Shown: positions 54,819 to 63,991, counted from the stretch's first letter. The stretch is DNA of 64,000 bases from JACRLW01 sp046349595 (GCA_046349595.1 JAXMCA010000002.1:1922001-1986000); one strand, 5' to 3'. The notes: generated by a model from the sequence alone, not told the origin. Numbers and translations are program-made.

Positions 54819-57505
54819 CCCACGCGCGGGAGTGGCATGCGTGCTCCGCGGAGGACGCGCTGCAGGCTCTCGACACGACCCGCGCCGGACTCGATCCGAC
54901 CGAGCGTGCGGCGCGGCTCGCGCGCGACGGTCCGAACCGCCTCCGCGAGGAACGGGAGCCGGGTCTCCTGCTGCGCGTCGTCCGCCAGTTCAGGAGCCCG
55001 CTCGTGCTCCTGTTGCTCTGCGCGATCGGTTTCGCGCTGTGGGTCGGGGAGTGGATCGATGCCGGAGCGATCCTCGCGATCGTCATCCTCAATGCCGCCA
55101 TCGGCGTGGTGCAGGAGAGGCACGCCGCCAACGCGATCGCCGGGTTGCGACGTGCGAGCGCGCCGCGCGCACGGATCCGAGAGCAGGGTCGCTCACGGAC
55201 GGTCGAAGCCGAGAACCTCGTCGTCGGCGACATCGTCGAGCTGGAGTCCGGAGACGTGGTGCCGGCCGATCTCCGTCTGCTCGACGCCGCCGCGCTGCGT
55301 TGTTCCGAGGCGCTGCTGACGGGCGAGTCGGTCCCGGTGACGAAGTCCGTCGGACCGATTGCTGTGACCGCGCCGCTCGCCGAGCGCAGCCCGATGCTGT
55401 TCGCGGGCACTCACGTGGTCGCGGGCAGCGCGCTCGGCGTGGTGGTCGCGACCGGGATGGGAACCGAGTTGGGGAGCATCGCCGGGATGCTCGAGTCGGC
55501 CGGCTCGCAGCGCACCACTCCGCTGCAGCAGCGTCTCGCCGCGATCGGACGCAATCTCGCCATCGGTGCGGCGGCGATCGTCGTGTTGCTGCTCCTGCTC
55601 GGTCTGGCGCGCGGGGTCTCGCCGGACGACATGCTGCTCACGGCGATCGGACTCGCGGTGGCCGCGGTGCCCGAGGGTCTGCCGGCGGTGGTCACCATCG
55701 CGTTGGCGGTCGGCGTGGTACGCATGGCGAGGCGCCGCGCGATCGTGCGCCGTCTCGCCTCGGTCGAGACGCTCGGCTCCGCCGACGTGGTGTGCACCGA
55801 CAAGACCGGCACTCTGACGCGCGGCGAGATGGTCGTGCAGCGCTTGTGGGTCGACGCCCGATCCTTCGCGGTCCGCGGCGAGGGCTACGCGCCGAGCGGG
55901 AGTGTCGTCGACGACGTCGGCGCGACCGCGTCATCGGATCTCCTCCTCGACCTCGCCGAGTCGATCACGGTCTGCAACGAGGCGCGCCTCGTCGAGGCCG
56001 ATGGCCACTGGCATGTGGTCGGCGATCCCACCGAGGGCGCCCTCCTCGCGCTCGCCGGTCGTTGCGGTGTCCCGGCCGCGCGATTCGGCGCCGAGCGGGA
56101 GCGGCTCGCGGTCTTCCCCTTCGATTCGGATCGCAAGCGGATGAGCGTGGTGTCCCGATCGCGCGACGGCCGGCGCAGGATCCACGTGAAGGGTGCGCCG
56201 GAGGCGGTCGTTCCGCTGTGCACCGAATGGTGCCAGGGTGGTGCCGTCATGCCGCTCGATGCCGCGACGCGCGACGTGATCGCCCGGCAGGAGGAGGCAC
56301 TCACGGAGAAGGGGCTGCGGGTCCTGGCCGTCGCCGTCCGCGACCAGCGCGCGGACGAGGCCATCGGCGACGCGACCGCGACCGAGTCCGGACTCGGTTT
56401 CCTCGGGCTCGTGGCGATGCACGACGCGCCGCGCGAGGGCGTGCGCGAGGCGATCCGCGCGTGTCACGACGCCGGCATCCGCGTGGTCATGATCACAGGG
56501 GACCATCCGCGCACCGCGCGGGCGATCGCTACGTCACTCGGTCTGCTCGACGACGGCGAGGTCGTCGCGGGTCCCGAACTGGAGCGACTCGACGACGATG
56601 CGCTCGCGACCCGCGTCGCTCGCATCCGCGTCTATGCGCGCGTCACGGCCGCGCACAAGCTCCGCATCGTGCGGGCATGGCGAGCGACCGGCGCCGTGGT
56701 GGCGATGACCGGCGACGGAGTGAACGACGCACCCGCGCTCGAGGGCGCCGACATCGGCATCGCGATGGGCAGCGGCACCGACGTGACCAAGTCGGCGGCC
56801 GATTTCGTGATCGTCGACGACGACTTCGCGACCATCGTCGCCGCGATCGAAGAGGGGCGTGGGATCTGGGCCAACATCCGCAAGACCCTGCTCTATCTGC
56901 TCGCCGGGAACAGTGGCGAGCTGCTGTTCATGACGGCGAGCCTGGTCGCGGACCTGCCGGTGCCCTTGCTGCCCGTGCACCTGCTGTGGATCAACCTCGT
57001 GACCGATGGACTCCCCGCGCTCTGTCTCAGCACCGACCCGATCGACCCCGACGTGATGCGTGCCCCGCCGCGCCATCGACGCGCCGGGATGATCGACGTG
57101 CGCTTCTATCGCGAGGCGATCGCGATCGGCGTGCTGACCGGCAGCGCGGCCATGGCGGCGTATCTCCTCGCGCTTCCGACACGAGGTGTCGAATGCGCCC
57201 GTGCCCATGCCTTCACGACGTTGGTCTGCGCCGAGCTGCTGCGCGCCTTCGGCGAACGCAGCGAGGTCCTGCCGGTGTGGCGTGTGCCCTTCTTCGGCAA
57301 TCTCCGTCTGATCCTCGTGGTCGGGTTCTCGCTGGCCCTTCAGGTCGCGGTGCACCAGGTGGCTTTCCTCCAGGCGATCCTGCGGACCGCGCCGATCGCG
57401 CTGGGCGACGGCCTCCGTCTCCTGGCCCTCGCCGGCGTGCCCCTGCTCGCCATCGAGTTGCGCAAGGTCTTCGCCCTGCGGCGAGATCCGCGTCGGCGGC
57501 CCTGA
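54815..57505 (+). CDS. P2-type cation-transporting ATPase (Ca2+-ATPase-like)
   Basis: The 896-residue product is a P2 ATPase: N-terminal cation domain (SAEDALQALDTTRAGLDPTERAARL), actuator LLTGESVPV, membrane motif VPEGLPAVVTIALAVGV, phospho-Asp DKTGTLTRG near 328, KGAPEAVVP, MITGDHPRTA, TGDGVNDAPAL, and late-helix motifs NSGELL and NLVTDGLPALCL. The PEGLP and NLVTDG signatures fit Ca2+ (SERCA/PMCA-like) or other P2 cations; the exact ion is not decided by sequence. Coupling to ccoG by ATGA is unusual for this family and hints at a link to respiration. Confidence 0.9.
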   Translation: MTHAREWHACSAEDALQALDTTRAGLDPTERAARLARDGPNRLREEREPGLLLRVVRQFRSPLVLLLLCAIGFALWVGEWIDAGAILAIVILNAAIGVVQERHAANAIAGLRRASAPRARIREQGRSRTVEAENLVVGDIVELESGDVVPADLRLLDAAALRCSEALLTGESVPVTKSVGPIAVTAPLAERSPMLFAGTHVVAGSALGVVVATGMGTELGSIAGMLESAGSQRTTPLQQRLAAIGRNLAIGAAAIVVLLLLLGLARGVSPDDMLLTAIGLAVAAVPEGLPAVVTIALAVGVVRMARRRAIVRRLASVETLGSADVVCTDKTGTLTRGEMVVQRLWVDARSFAVRGEGYAPSGSVVDDVGATASSDLLLDLAESITVCNEARLVEADGHWHVVGDPTEGALLALAGRCGVPAARFGAERERLAVFPFDSDRKRMSVVSRSRDGRRRIHVKGAPEAVVPLCTEWCQGGAVMPLDAATRDVIARQEEALTEKGLRVLAVAVRDQRADEAIGDATATESGLGFLGLVAMHDAPREGVREAIRACHDAGIRVVMITGDHPRTARAIATSLGLLDDGEVVAGPELERLDDDALATRVARIRVYARVTAAHKLRIVRAWRATGAVVAMTGDGVNDAPALEGADIGIAMGSGTDVTKSAADFVIVDDDFATIVAAIEEGRGIWANIRKTLLYLLAGNSGELLFMTASLVADLPVPLLPVHLLWINLVTDGLPALCLSTDPIDPDVMRAPPRHRRAGMIDVRFYREAIAIGVLTGSAAMAAYLLALPTRGVECARAHAFTTLVCAELLRAFGERSEVLPVWRVPFFGNLRLILVVGFSLALQVAVHQVAFLQAILRTAPIALGDGLRLLALAGVPLLAIELRKVFALRRDPRRRP

Positions 57506-57578
57506 TCCTGCACGAGGCTGCTGCGTGTCCGCGTCACGCCGTAGGAGCACCGGGCGTTGATATGTTTGCGCCCCCCGC

Positions 57579-60500
57579 ATGACCGCGACCAATCCCTTCG
57601 GCCTGCCGCTCGAACTGCTCGATGCCGCGATGGCGCGCTTCGCGGCTGCCTTCGGGGACGACAGGCGGAGGGACCTCGAGGAGCTCCAGGCAGCCCATCC
57701 CGAGTTCGCCGACGCGCTGGCGAACCTCGCGGCGTCGTTGTTCGAGGCCGACCGCGCGCTCGACGACGCCTTCCATTTCCGGGCGTCGTCCACGACGCCG
57801 GAGTTCCACGGCTATCGCGTGGTGCGGAAGCTCGGAGAAGGTGCCTTCGGCGTGGTCTACCTCGGCGAGCAGGCCGAGCCGGTGCGCCGGGAGGTGGCGA
57901 TCAAGGTCCTGCGTCCCGGGGCAGGCGATCGCGGAACGCTGGCGCGCTTCGACGCCGAACGCCGCTTCCTGGCGAAGCTGCGTCATCCGGCGATCGCGCA
58001 GATCTTCGGTGCCGGCCTGCTCGCGGACGGCCGCCCCTGGTTCGTGATGGAGTACGTGCCGGGCACCCCGATCGCGGCCTATTGCGATCAGAGCAACATG
58101 TCCGTGCCGCAGCGTGTGCGCCTGTTCGCACGCCTGTGCCAGGGGGTCCAGCACGCGCACGAACAGGGCGTGGTGCACCGTGACCTCAAGCCCGCGAACA
58201 TCCTCGTCGTCGACGTCGACGGCGAGGCACAACCGAAGATCATCGACTTCGGCATCGCGCGCGCGCTCGAGCGACCGGAGCAGTCGCACGAGGCCCGCAC
58301 GGAGACCGGTCGCGTCGTCGGCACGCCGGGCTACATGAGCCCCGAGCAGATGACCGGGGACCTCGCGGCCATCGACGCGCGCACCGATGTCTGGAGCCTG
58401 GGAGTGGTGCTCTACGAGCTGCTGACCGGCGAGCTGCCGTGGGGCAGGAACCCATCGAGCACCGACAGCGATCCGCCCCGGCCGAGTTCACGCATCCGCG
58501 CGCCGTCGCGGGCCAGCGCGACGACGGCGGAACAACGGGGCAGTCGTCCGCGCCAGCTCGCCACGCAGCTCCGCGGCGAGCTCGACTGGATCGTGCTCAA
58601 GGCCTTGTCGCGCGAGCCGGCTGCGCGCTACGCGACGGCGCTCGATCTGGCGTCCGACGTCCAGCGGCACCTGCGTGGCGAACCGGTTCGGGCCGGACCG
58701 CCGTCGTGGAGCTACCGCCTCCGCAAGTTCGGGCGACGCCACCGCATCGCGTTGGCGACGCTCGGATTCATCGCGGCCCTCGGTGCTGGCGCCGTCGTCG
58801 TGATCGGCACCTATCGCGACAAGGCCTTGGAGCAAGAGCGCATGCTCGGCGATGCCGCCGACAGACTGCTCGAGCGGGCCAATGACAGGACCCTGCTCGA
58901 CAAGCCCGGCGCGGAGCCGCTGCGGCAGGCTCTCGCGGCGGACGCCCTGCGCTACTCCGACGAGTTGCTGCGCGGGCACCCCGAGGACCCGCGCGGTCGG
59001 GCGCGTCGTGCCAAGACCTTGCGGACGCTCTCGCAGGTCGCGCTGCTGCTCGGCCGCAACGAGGAGGCGGAGCGATGCGCGCGCGCCGCAGCCGAGGACG
59101 CCGAAGCGGTTCTCGCGGCGAACGATGCGGAGGGCGAGACTCGCCAGACGCTGGCCGCCGCCGAGCGGAACATCGGCAGTGTGATCCGTGATCGTGGGCG
59201 GCTGCAGGAGGCACGTGCCCACTTCCAACGCGCCGTCGACCTCTACGAGCGCTGCCGCCGGGACGGCGACGCCGGTGCACGCGCCGGTCTGGTCCGCGTA
59301 TTGTCCGACCTGTGCACGACGATGGACGAGACGGGCGAGGCCGCGGCCATCGACACGCTGCTCGCGACCGCTGCCGACACGCAGGCCGCGATCATGGGCG
59401 ACCATCCGGAGGCCGTCTTCGAGCGTGACATGGGCGCCAGCATTGCGTTGCAGCGGGTCCGTCTGGCCTTGCGGGCTGGTCGGATCGAAGAGGCACGAGC
59501 GCTCCTGGTTCCCGTCGATGGTTGGGTCGTCGAACGACGTGGTCTCCTGCCGGGAACATTCGTGAGGGTGCACGAGGCGGCGTCCAACCTCGCGATGGCG
59601 ACGGGAGAAGTGACTGCGGTGCGGTTGCGCCTCGGACAGGCCATCGAAGCCGGTCGGGAGTGGCTGGCGATCGCGCCCACCTCGCCGCGACCCTATCGAA
59701 TCCTGTGCCGACTCCTCCAGCAGCGCTGGTCCATGCCGCCGGACGGCAGCGATGTCGATCCGACGGACGACATGCGCGAGATGGTCGCGGTGGGGGAGCG
59801 AGAGGTCGCCGCGATCCCCGAGGATCGTGACGGATCGTTCGCGATCGTCAGCGGTTCCCTGGCCTTGTTCGAGGCGTTGGTGGTGCGTGGCCGTCGCAGT
59901 GATCTCGCCGGTCTCGAGCGGTTGCTTCGTCTGGCGAGTCAGCACGTGTCGCGATCGCCTGGATGGGTTCCCGAAGGAGCCGTCCGCTACAACACGCTGC
60001 TCGTGAAGGGTTACCTCGGGCTGCTCGCCGATGCGCTGGGACTCGCCGATGCGACCGAGATCTGGGAGAGCGTCGCAGGCGCGGTGCTCGATCCGGCCTG
60101 GACCGAGGACGAACAAGCGGCCAATGCACAGCTCTTCGCGATGTACGAGGCGCGCATCGCCGCGCGACGACTGGCTTCGGGCCGCAGCGACGATGCCAAG
60201 GCGATGCTGGACCACCTGCAGGAGTTGATTGCGGGTCGTGAGCAGCAGTTCCCCAACGACGCCCCGGAGATCGAACGACTGCAGGTGCGGCTCGCGCTCG
60301 AGCGGGGGGACCTCGCGTCGGCGGCCGCGATCGCATTGCGGATCCCGGAGCGCGGTGAGGGTTGGAGGTACGCCGATGCCGCGGCGGGGGCGATGTACGA
60401 AGTGTGGCAGGCGGCGTTGCGATCCAAGGATCCGTCGGCCGACGGCCACCGAGATCGCTGCGCCGAACTGTGCTCCCGCGCGGTCGACCTCTTGCGGGCG

Positions 60501-60710
60501 ATGCCGACCGGCGGCGATGAGGTCTGGACTCTCATCCCCCTGGCGAAGAACCGCGTGCGACTGGCATTGTCGCTGCACGACCGCGGAGCTGCATTGCCCG
60601 ACGATCTCGCGCCCGCTCTCGAGACCCTGAAGGCGTGGCGCGAGGAAGTCCACGCGAACCTGTGGGACGAAGCTCTGTTCCGCGCCGGTCTCGCCCTCCT
60701 CGCGCGCTGA
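57579..60710 (+). CDS. Ser/Thr protein kinase with membrane helix and TPR-like tail
   Basis: The 1043-residue product has an 75-residue N-terminal helical region (LEELQAAHPEFADALANLAASL), a Hanks-type kinase at about 77-365 (LGEGAFGVVYLG, VAIKVLR, VVHRDLKPANIL near 201, IIDFGIARA, GTPGYMSPEQ), a membrane helix near 391-412 (IALATLGFIAALGAGAVVVIG), and a long helical TPR-like tail (EEAERCARAAAEDAEAV, RGRLQEARAHFQRAVDLYERC). This is a common planctomycete and myxobacterial design. ATG 57579 is used; TATGTT lies 12 nt upstream. It is convergent with an ECF sigma gene 11 nt away, a common kinase-sigma neighbourhood. Confidence 0.9.
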   Translation: MTATNPFGLPLELLDAAMARFAAAFGDDRRRDLEELQAAHPEFADALANLAASLFEADRALDDAFHFRASSTTPEFHGYRVVRKLGEGAFGVVYLGEQAEPVRREVAIKVLRPGAGDRGTLARFDAERRFLAKLRHPAIAQIFGAGLLADGRPWFVMEYVPGTPIAAYCDQSNMSVPQRVRLFARLCQGVQHAHEQGVVHRDLKPANILVVDVDGEAQPKIIDFGIARALERPEQSHEARTETGRVVGTPGYMSPEQMTGDLAAIDARTDVWSLGVVLYELLTGELPWGRNPSSTDSDPPRPSSRIRAPSRASATTAEQRGSRPRQLATQLRGELDWIVLKALSREPAARYATALDLASDVQRHLRGEPVRAGPPSWSYRLRKFGRRHRIALATLGFIAALGAGAVVVIGTYRDKALEQERMLGDAADRLLERANDRTLLDKPGAEPLRQALAADALRYSDELLRGHPEDPRGRARRAKTLRTLSQVALLLGRNEEAERCARAAAEDAEAVLAANDAEGETRQTLAAAERNIGSVIRDRGRLQEARAHFQRAVDLYERCRRDGDAGARAGLVRVLSDLCTTMDETGEAAAIDTLLATAADTQAAIMGDHPEAVFERDMGASIALQRVRLALRAGRIEEARALLVPVDGWVVERRGLLPGTFVRVHEAASNLAMATGEVTAVRLRLGQAIEAGREWLAIAPTSPRPYRILCRLLQQRWSMPPDGSDVDPTDDMREMVAVGEREVAAIPEDRDGSFAIVSGSLALFEALVVRGRRSDLAGLERLLRLASQHVSRSPGWVPEGAVRYNTLLVKGYLGLLADALGLADATEIWESVAGAVLDPAWTEDEQAANAQLFAMYEARIAARRLASGRSDDAKAMLDHLQELIAGREQQFPNDAPEIERLQVRLALERGDLASAAAIALRIPERGEGWRYADAAAGAMYEVWQAALRSKDPSADGHRDRCAELCSRAVDLLRAMPTGGDEVWTLIPLAKNRVRLALSLHDRGAALPDDLAPALETLKAWREEVHANLWDEALFRAGLALLAR

Positions 60711-60721
60711 CGACTCCGAGG

Positions 60722-61315
60722 TCAGGACGAGGCATCGCGATCGCCGGTCATGGCGAGCGCGAACTGCGCGAGTGCGCGACCGAGCAATTGCCGGGTCGCC
60801 TCCTCGCTGCGCCCCATCACCTCGGCGATGACGTTGTGCGGCAGCTCGACGATCCGCGCCAGCGTGATCACCTCCCGGTGGTCGTCCGTCAGCGCGGCGA
60901 GCGCGCGGCGCACACGTCCTGCCGTCTCGGATGCGATGGCACCGCGGCTCGGTGAACTGGCCGTGCCGGCGAGGATGGCATCGAGGGACGCGGCATCGGC
61001 GGCTTCGCGTCCCATGTCACGGCACGCGCCGTGGTGGAAGCGGTGCTTGTCGCGGATCTTGTTGAGGGCGGCCGTGAACAGCCAGGCGCGAAATCGACCC
61101 TCGCCACGGAAATCGAAGCGGTCGCGCTCGGCCAGGAGGTCGCGGCACACCGACTGGACGACGTCCATGCTCGACTCCCGCGCACGCAGCTTGTCGTTCA
61201 GGCGGACGTGGACGTAGGCGTGCAATTGGGGCAGGTAGCGCTGGAGCAGGACCTCCAACGAGTTCTGGTCACCCGAGGCTGCGTCCTCGTAGAGACGATC
61301 GGTCTCGCCCGACAT
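60722..61315 (-). CDS. ECF sigma factor adjacent to Ser/Thr kinase
   Basis: The 197-residue product has sigma region 2 (LLQRYLPQLHAYVHVRLNDKLRARES, SMDVVQSVCRDLLAERDRFDFRGEGRFRAWLFTAALN across the helices) and region 4 (LTDDHREVITLARIVELPHNVIAEVMGRSEEATRQLL). It lacks any C-terminal extension. In planctomycetes ECF factors near kinases are probably controlled by phosphorylation instead of an anti-sigma factor; that is inference here. ATG 61315 has TAGCAT 7 nt upstream and gives a normal N-terminus; the long upstream frame is rejected. It is divergent from the sigma fusion gene at 61463. Confidence 0.9.
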   Translation of the reverse strand: MSGETDRLYEDAASGDQNSLEVLLQRYLPQLHAYVHVRLNDKLRARESSMDVVQSVCRDLLAERDRFDFRGEGRFRAWLFTAALNKIRDKHRFHHGACRDMGREAADAASLDAILAGTASSPSRGAIASETAGRVRRALAALTDDHREVITLARIVELPHNVIAEVMGRSEEATRQLLGRALAQFALAMTGDRDASS

Positions 61316-61322
61316 GCGGCGG

Positions 61323-61328
61323 ATGCTA
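61323..61328 (-). promoter_or_regulatory. Putative -10 element TAGCAT (leaderless start 61315)
   Basis: TAGCAT ends 7 nt before ATG 61315, in the 147-nt divergent region; no Shine-Dalgarno is present. Confidence 0.4.
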
Positions 61329-61462
61329 CTCAGCCCCGAGGAGCATCGGCAGAGGCGAGAGGGGCCCTGCGTTGGCCGCCGAATCCTCCGAAGATCCGCG
61401 GTCGAGCGGTTCTCCCAACCTGCGGGACCGGAGCGTTCCGGATCCGCGAGCAGGAGCGAGCC

Positions 61463-63850
61463 ATGAGCATGAGACGAGAGGAGTTCGAGAGGCTGGTGCG
61501 GGCGCACCACGCCGCGGTGTTCCGCACGGCGCAGCGCGTGCTGCGCAGCGATGCGGATGCCGCGGACGTCGCGCAGCAGGTGTTCCTGGATCTGTGGCGC
61601 CGCGGTTCCCGCGGCCTCACGACGGACGCAGCGAGCGAGGGTCGACTGCGCTGGCTGGCGGGTCGGATGGCACTCAATGCACTGCGTGCGGCGCGCCGCC
61701 GTCGTCACCACGAGGAGGAGACCGCGAAGATGAACACGAGCGACCGGCGTTGCGAGACCGAGGGTGTCGATCCTGTGGCGGTTCGTCGCGCGCTGGACGG
61801 TCTCGATCCGATCGACCGCGCCACGGTCGTGCTGCGCTTCCAGGAAGGCCTGACGCTCGCCGCGATCGGCCAGGCGATGGGTTGTGCGGAATCGACGGTG
61901 CACTCGCGTCTTCGCACCGCACTCGACGGTCTCCGCCGTCGCCTCCGCGACCTCGGCTTCGCGGTCGGTGCGATCGACGTCGAGTCGCTGATCGGTCCGT
62001 CCGCCGCGCCCATCACGGTGCCCGCGGGTCTGCAGGCGAGCCTGCTGACGATCCCCGCGGCCGCCGCCAGCCTGTTCGCGGCGAAGCTCGCCGGCGCTGC
62101 GCTGCTCGTGCTGACGCTCGGCGGCACCACGCTTGCCTTCGCGGGTGGTCAGGAGTCAGCTCCATCGACGATGGCTTCGGCCGCGGTCGCCGAGGTCCCC
62201 GCGCCGCGCGAGGCGGAACCGCAGGATCCTCCGCGGCGCGCGGCCGCGAGTTCCGCGCCGGTGGTCGCGCCGCCGGCTGCCTCGGGGAAGACGCGGCCGC
62301 AGGGAGAGCGCTACGCGGATGCGCCGCGCGCGCACGTCTCGGGCACCGTCACCGCGACGTCCGGCGAGCCGCTCGAAGCTGCGAGGGTGATCGCCTGGTG
62401 TCGTGAGTTGAGCAGCAAGGCGGAGAGCTTCGAGGTGACGACGACGACGGATGCATCCGGTCGCTATCGCCTCGATCTGCCGGTCACTCATCCCGAGGGA
62501 CTCGACTTCCGCCTGGTGCTCCGCCGCGACGACTGGATCGGCGCCTTCGAGCCTCAGGATCTGCACCTGCGCCCGTCCGACGACCGGCACGGGGTCGATG
62601 CCACGATGCGTCGCTGGGCCGCCGACGTCGCCGGTGCCTGGTCGCGCGACTTCGCGATCACCGACGGCGCAGGACGCGGGGTCGCCGGTCCCTACCTGCA
62701 GGTCTTCCGGCGGCAGCTCGACGCGCAGGGCAAGGAGACGCTGACGCGCGAATGCGGCGCCAAGGCCGATGCGTCGGGGCGTGTCGCGTTGAGCGGCGAT
62801 CACCTCGGCGAGAAGTTGGTGCGCGTGGTGCCCTGGGCTGCGCCGTTCGCGCGGCGCGAGTTCGCCTGCGCGGTGACCACTGCGGAAGGAGCACCGGTCG
62901 TGATCGCGCTCGGGCCGGACGTTCCGCTGCGCGCGCGGATGGTGGATGCAAGGAGCGGCGGAGCACTGGCGGGCGAGCAACTCGTCGCGTGGCGCGGCGA
63001 GGACACCATGGCCGTCGGCGTGAGCGACGAGCGCGGCATGGTGGAACTGCGCGGACTCGATGCCGAGCCGGTGGCGCTCAGCGGCGGCGGCGGCGTGTGG
63101 TCGCGCTTCCGGATCGAGGACGTGGTACCCGGCGTGCGCGAGGTCGAGTTGCGGCTCAAGCGGCACGACGATCCCTCCGCAGTCGGACTCAGTGGTGGCG
63201 AGATCCACGGACGTGTTGTCGACGGCCGCGATGGACGGCCCTTCGCCGTGGAAGCGCATGCCGTGCGCAGCTACTGGATCGCGCCGGAGTCGGATGCGAC
63301 CGCTGCGTCGGTGCTGCGCGAGGTGCTGACGCCGTGGCCGTACCAGACCATGCTCGACTCCGATCCGCCGCCGCCCTCGCCCGAGTTCCACGTCGAGGTG
63401 TCGCGACCGGGTCGCTACATGCTGGTCCTCGAGGTGTCGGATCGCGCGCCGGCCGTGGTCGGCCCTTTCGATGTGCGCGATGGACAGGTCGTGAACGAGG
63501 TCGAGATCCGCGTCGAGCTGGGCACCGATCTTCTCATCGAGGTCCGCGATGCGGCAGGAGCTGCGGTCGAAGATGCCGAGGTGTGGATCGCGGGCATCGA
63601 CGCCGGCGCGGATGCGGAGCGTCGCGACCGCGCACAGGCGTTGGCGCGCGCGCGGGAGTCCGCAGAGCGCGCGCGGGCCGGGCGCGGCCATCGCACCGAC
63701 GCCGCCGGTCGGCTGGTGATGCACCACATCCCTTCGGGCATCGAGATGCGCCTGCACGCCGTCGACGCGTTCCGTCACGAGGCCGCTTCGGCGCCGTTCC
63801 GGACCATCGCCGCGGAGCCGGAGCATCGCGAGTTGCTGGTGTTGCGCTGA
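61463..63850 (+). CDS. Membrane-tethered ECF sigma factor fused to CarboxypepD_reg-like modules (second copy)
   Basis: The 795-residue product repeats the plan of the gene at 6989-9940. Sigma region 2 is at about 10-85 (DADAADVAQQVFLDLWRRG, WLAGRMALNALR), region 4 at 105-165 (LTLAAIGQAMGCAESTVHSRL), one membrane helix near 204-226 (FAAKLAGAALLVLTLGGTTLAFA), a Pro/Ala-rich linker to about 280, then beta-sandwich modules (VSGTVTATSGEPLEAARVIAW, LSGGEIHGRVVDGRDGRPF, LLIEVRDAAGAAVEDAEVWI). The sequences of the two proteins are otherwise quite different. ATG 61463 has AGGAG 7 nt upstream, which rejects the longer frame. Repeat copy B follows the stop. No anti-sigma gene is adjacent. Confidence 0.88.
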   Translation: MSMRREEFERLVRAHHAAVFRTAQRVLRSDADAADVAQQVFLDLWRRGSRGLTTDAASEGRLRWLAGRMALNALRAARRRRHHEEETAKMNTSDRRCETEGVDPVAVRRALDGLDPIDRATVVLRFQEGLTLAAIGQAMGCAESTVHSRLRTALDGLRRRLRDLGFAVGAIDVESLIGPSAAPITVPAGLQASLLTIPAAAASLFAAKLAGAALLVLTLGGTTLAFAGGQESAPSTMASAAVAEVPAPREAEPQDPPRRAAASSAPVVAPPAASGKTRPQGERYADAPRAHVSGTVTATSGEPLEAARVIAWCRELSSKAESFEVTTTTDASGRYRLDLPVTHPEGLDFRLVLRRDDWIGAFEPQDLHLRPSDDRHGVDATMRRWAADVAGAWSRDFAITDGAGRGVAGPYLQVFRRQLDAQGKETLTRECGAKADASGRVALSGDHLGEKLVRVVPWAAPFARREFACAVTTAEGAPVVIALGPDVPLRARMVDARSGGALAGEQLVAWRGEDTMAVGVSDERGMVELRGLDAEPVALSGGGGVWSRFRIEDVVPGVREVELRLKRHDDPSAVGLSGGEIHGRVVDGRDGRPFAVEAHAVRSYWIAPESDATAASVLREVLTPWPYQTMLDSDPPPPSPEFHVEVSRPGRYMLVLEVSDRAPAVVGPFDVRDGQVVNEVEIRVELGTDLLIEVRDAAGAAVEDAEVWIAGIDAGADAERRDRAQALARARESAERARAGRGHRTDAAGRLVMHHIPSGIEMRLHAVDAFRHEAASAPFRTIAAEPEHRELLVLR

Positions 63851-63854
63851 TCCT

Positions 63855-63991
63855 CATCGCGGCCAGGGCCGCAACCCAAGGATCGCCGCGTCGTCGCTGC
63901 GCGCCGACCAGGAGGGCCCAGGCCGCTTCGTTGGTTGGGGTCGCTCCGGCCTTCGGATCGTCGCTTCGCGCGGCGATTCTCCGGCCTACGG
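63855..63991 (+). repeat. 137-nt structured intergenic repeat, copy B
   Basis: It begins 4 nt after the stop of the sigma fusion gene and runs in the same sense, as copy A does after the subtilase. The proximal stem GCGGCC/GGCCGC and the distal stem near 63955-63980 (GATCGTCGC/GCGGCGATT with wobble pairs, loop TTCGC) are kept; the central 10-bp stem of copy A is not. In the frame shared with copy A it reads RIVASRGDSPAYG. The rest of the window (63992-64000) shows nothing. Confidence 0.75.

Noticed and set aside
61031..61462. N-terminal extension of the second sigma fusion by 144 residues.
   Set aside because: It overlaps the divergent ECF gene; ATG 61463 has a good Shine-Dalgarno and starts exactly at sigma region 2.
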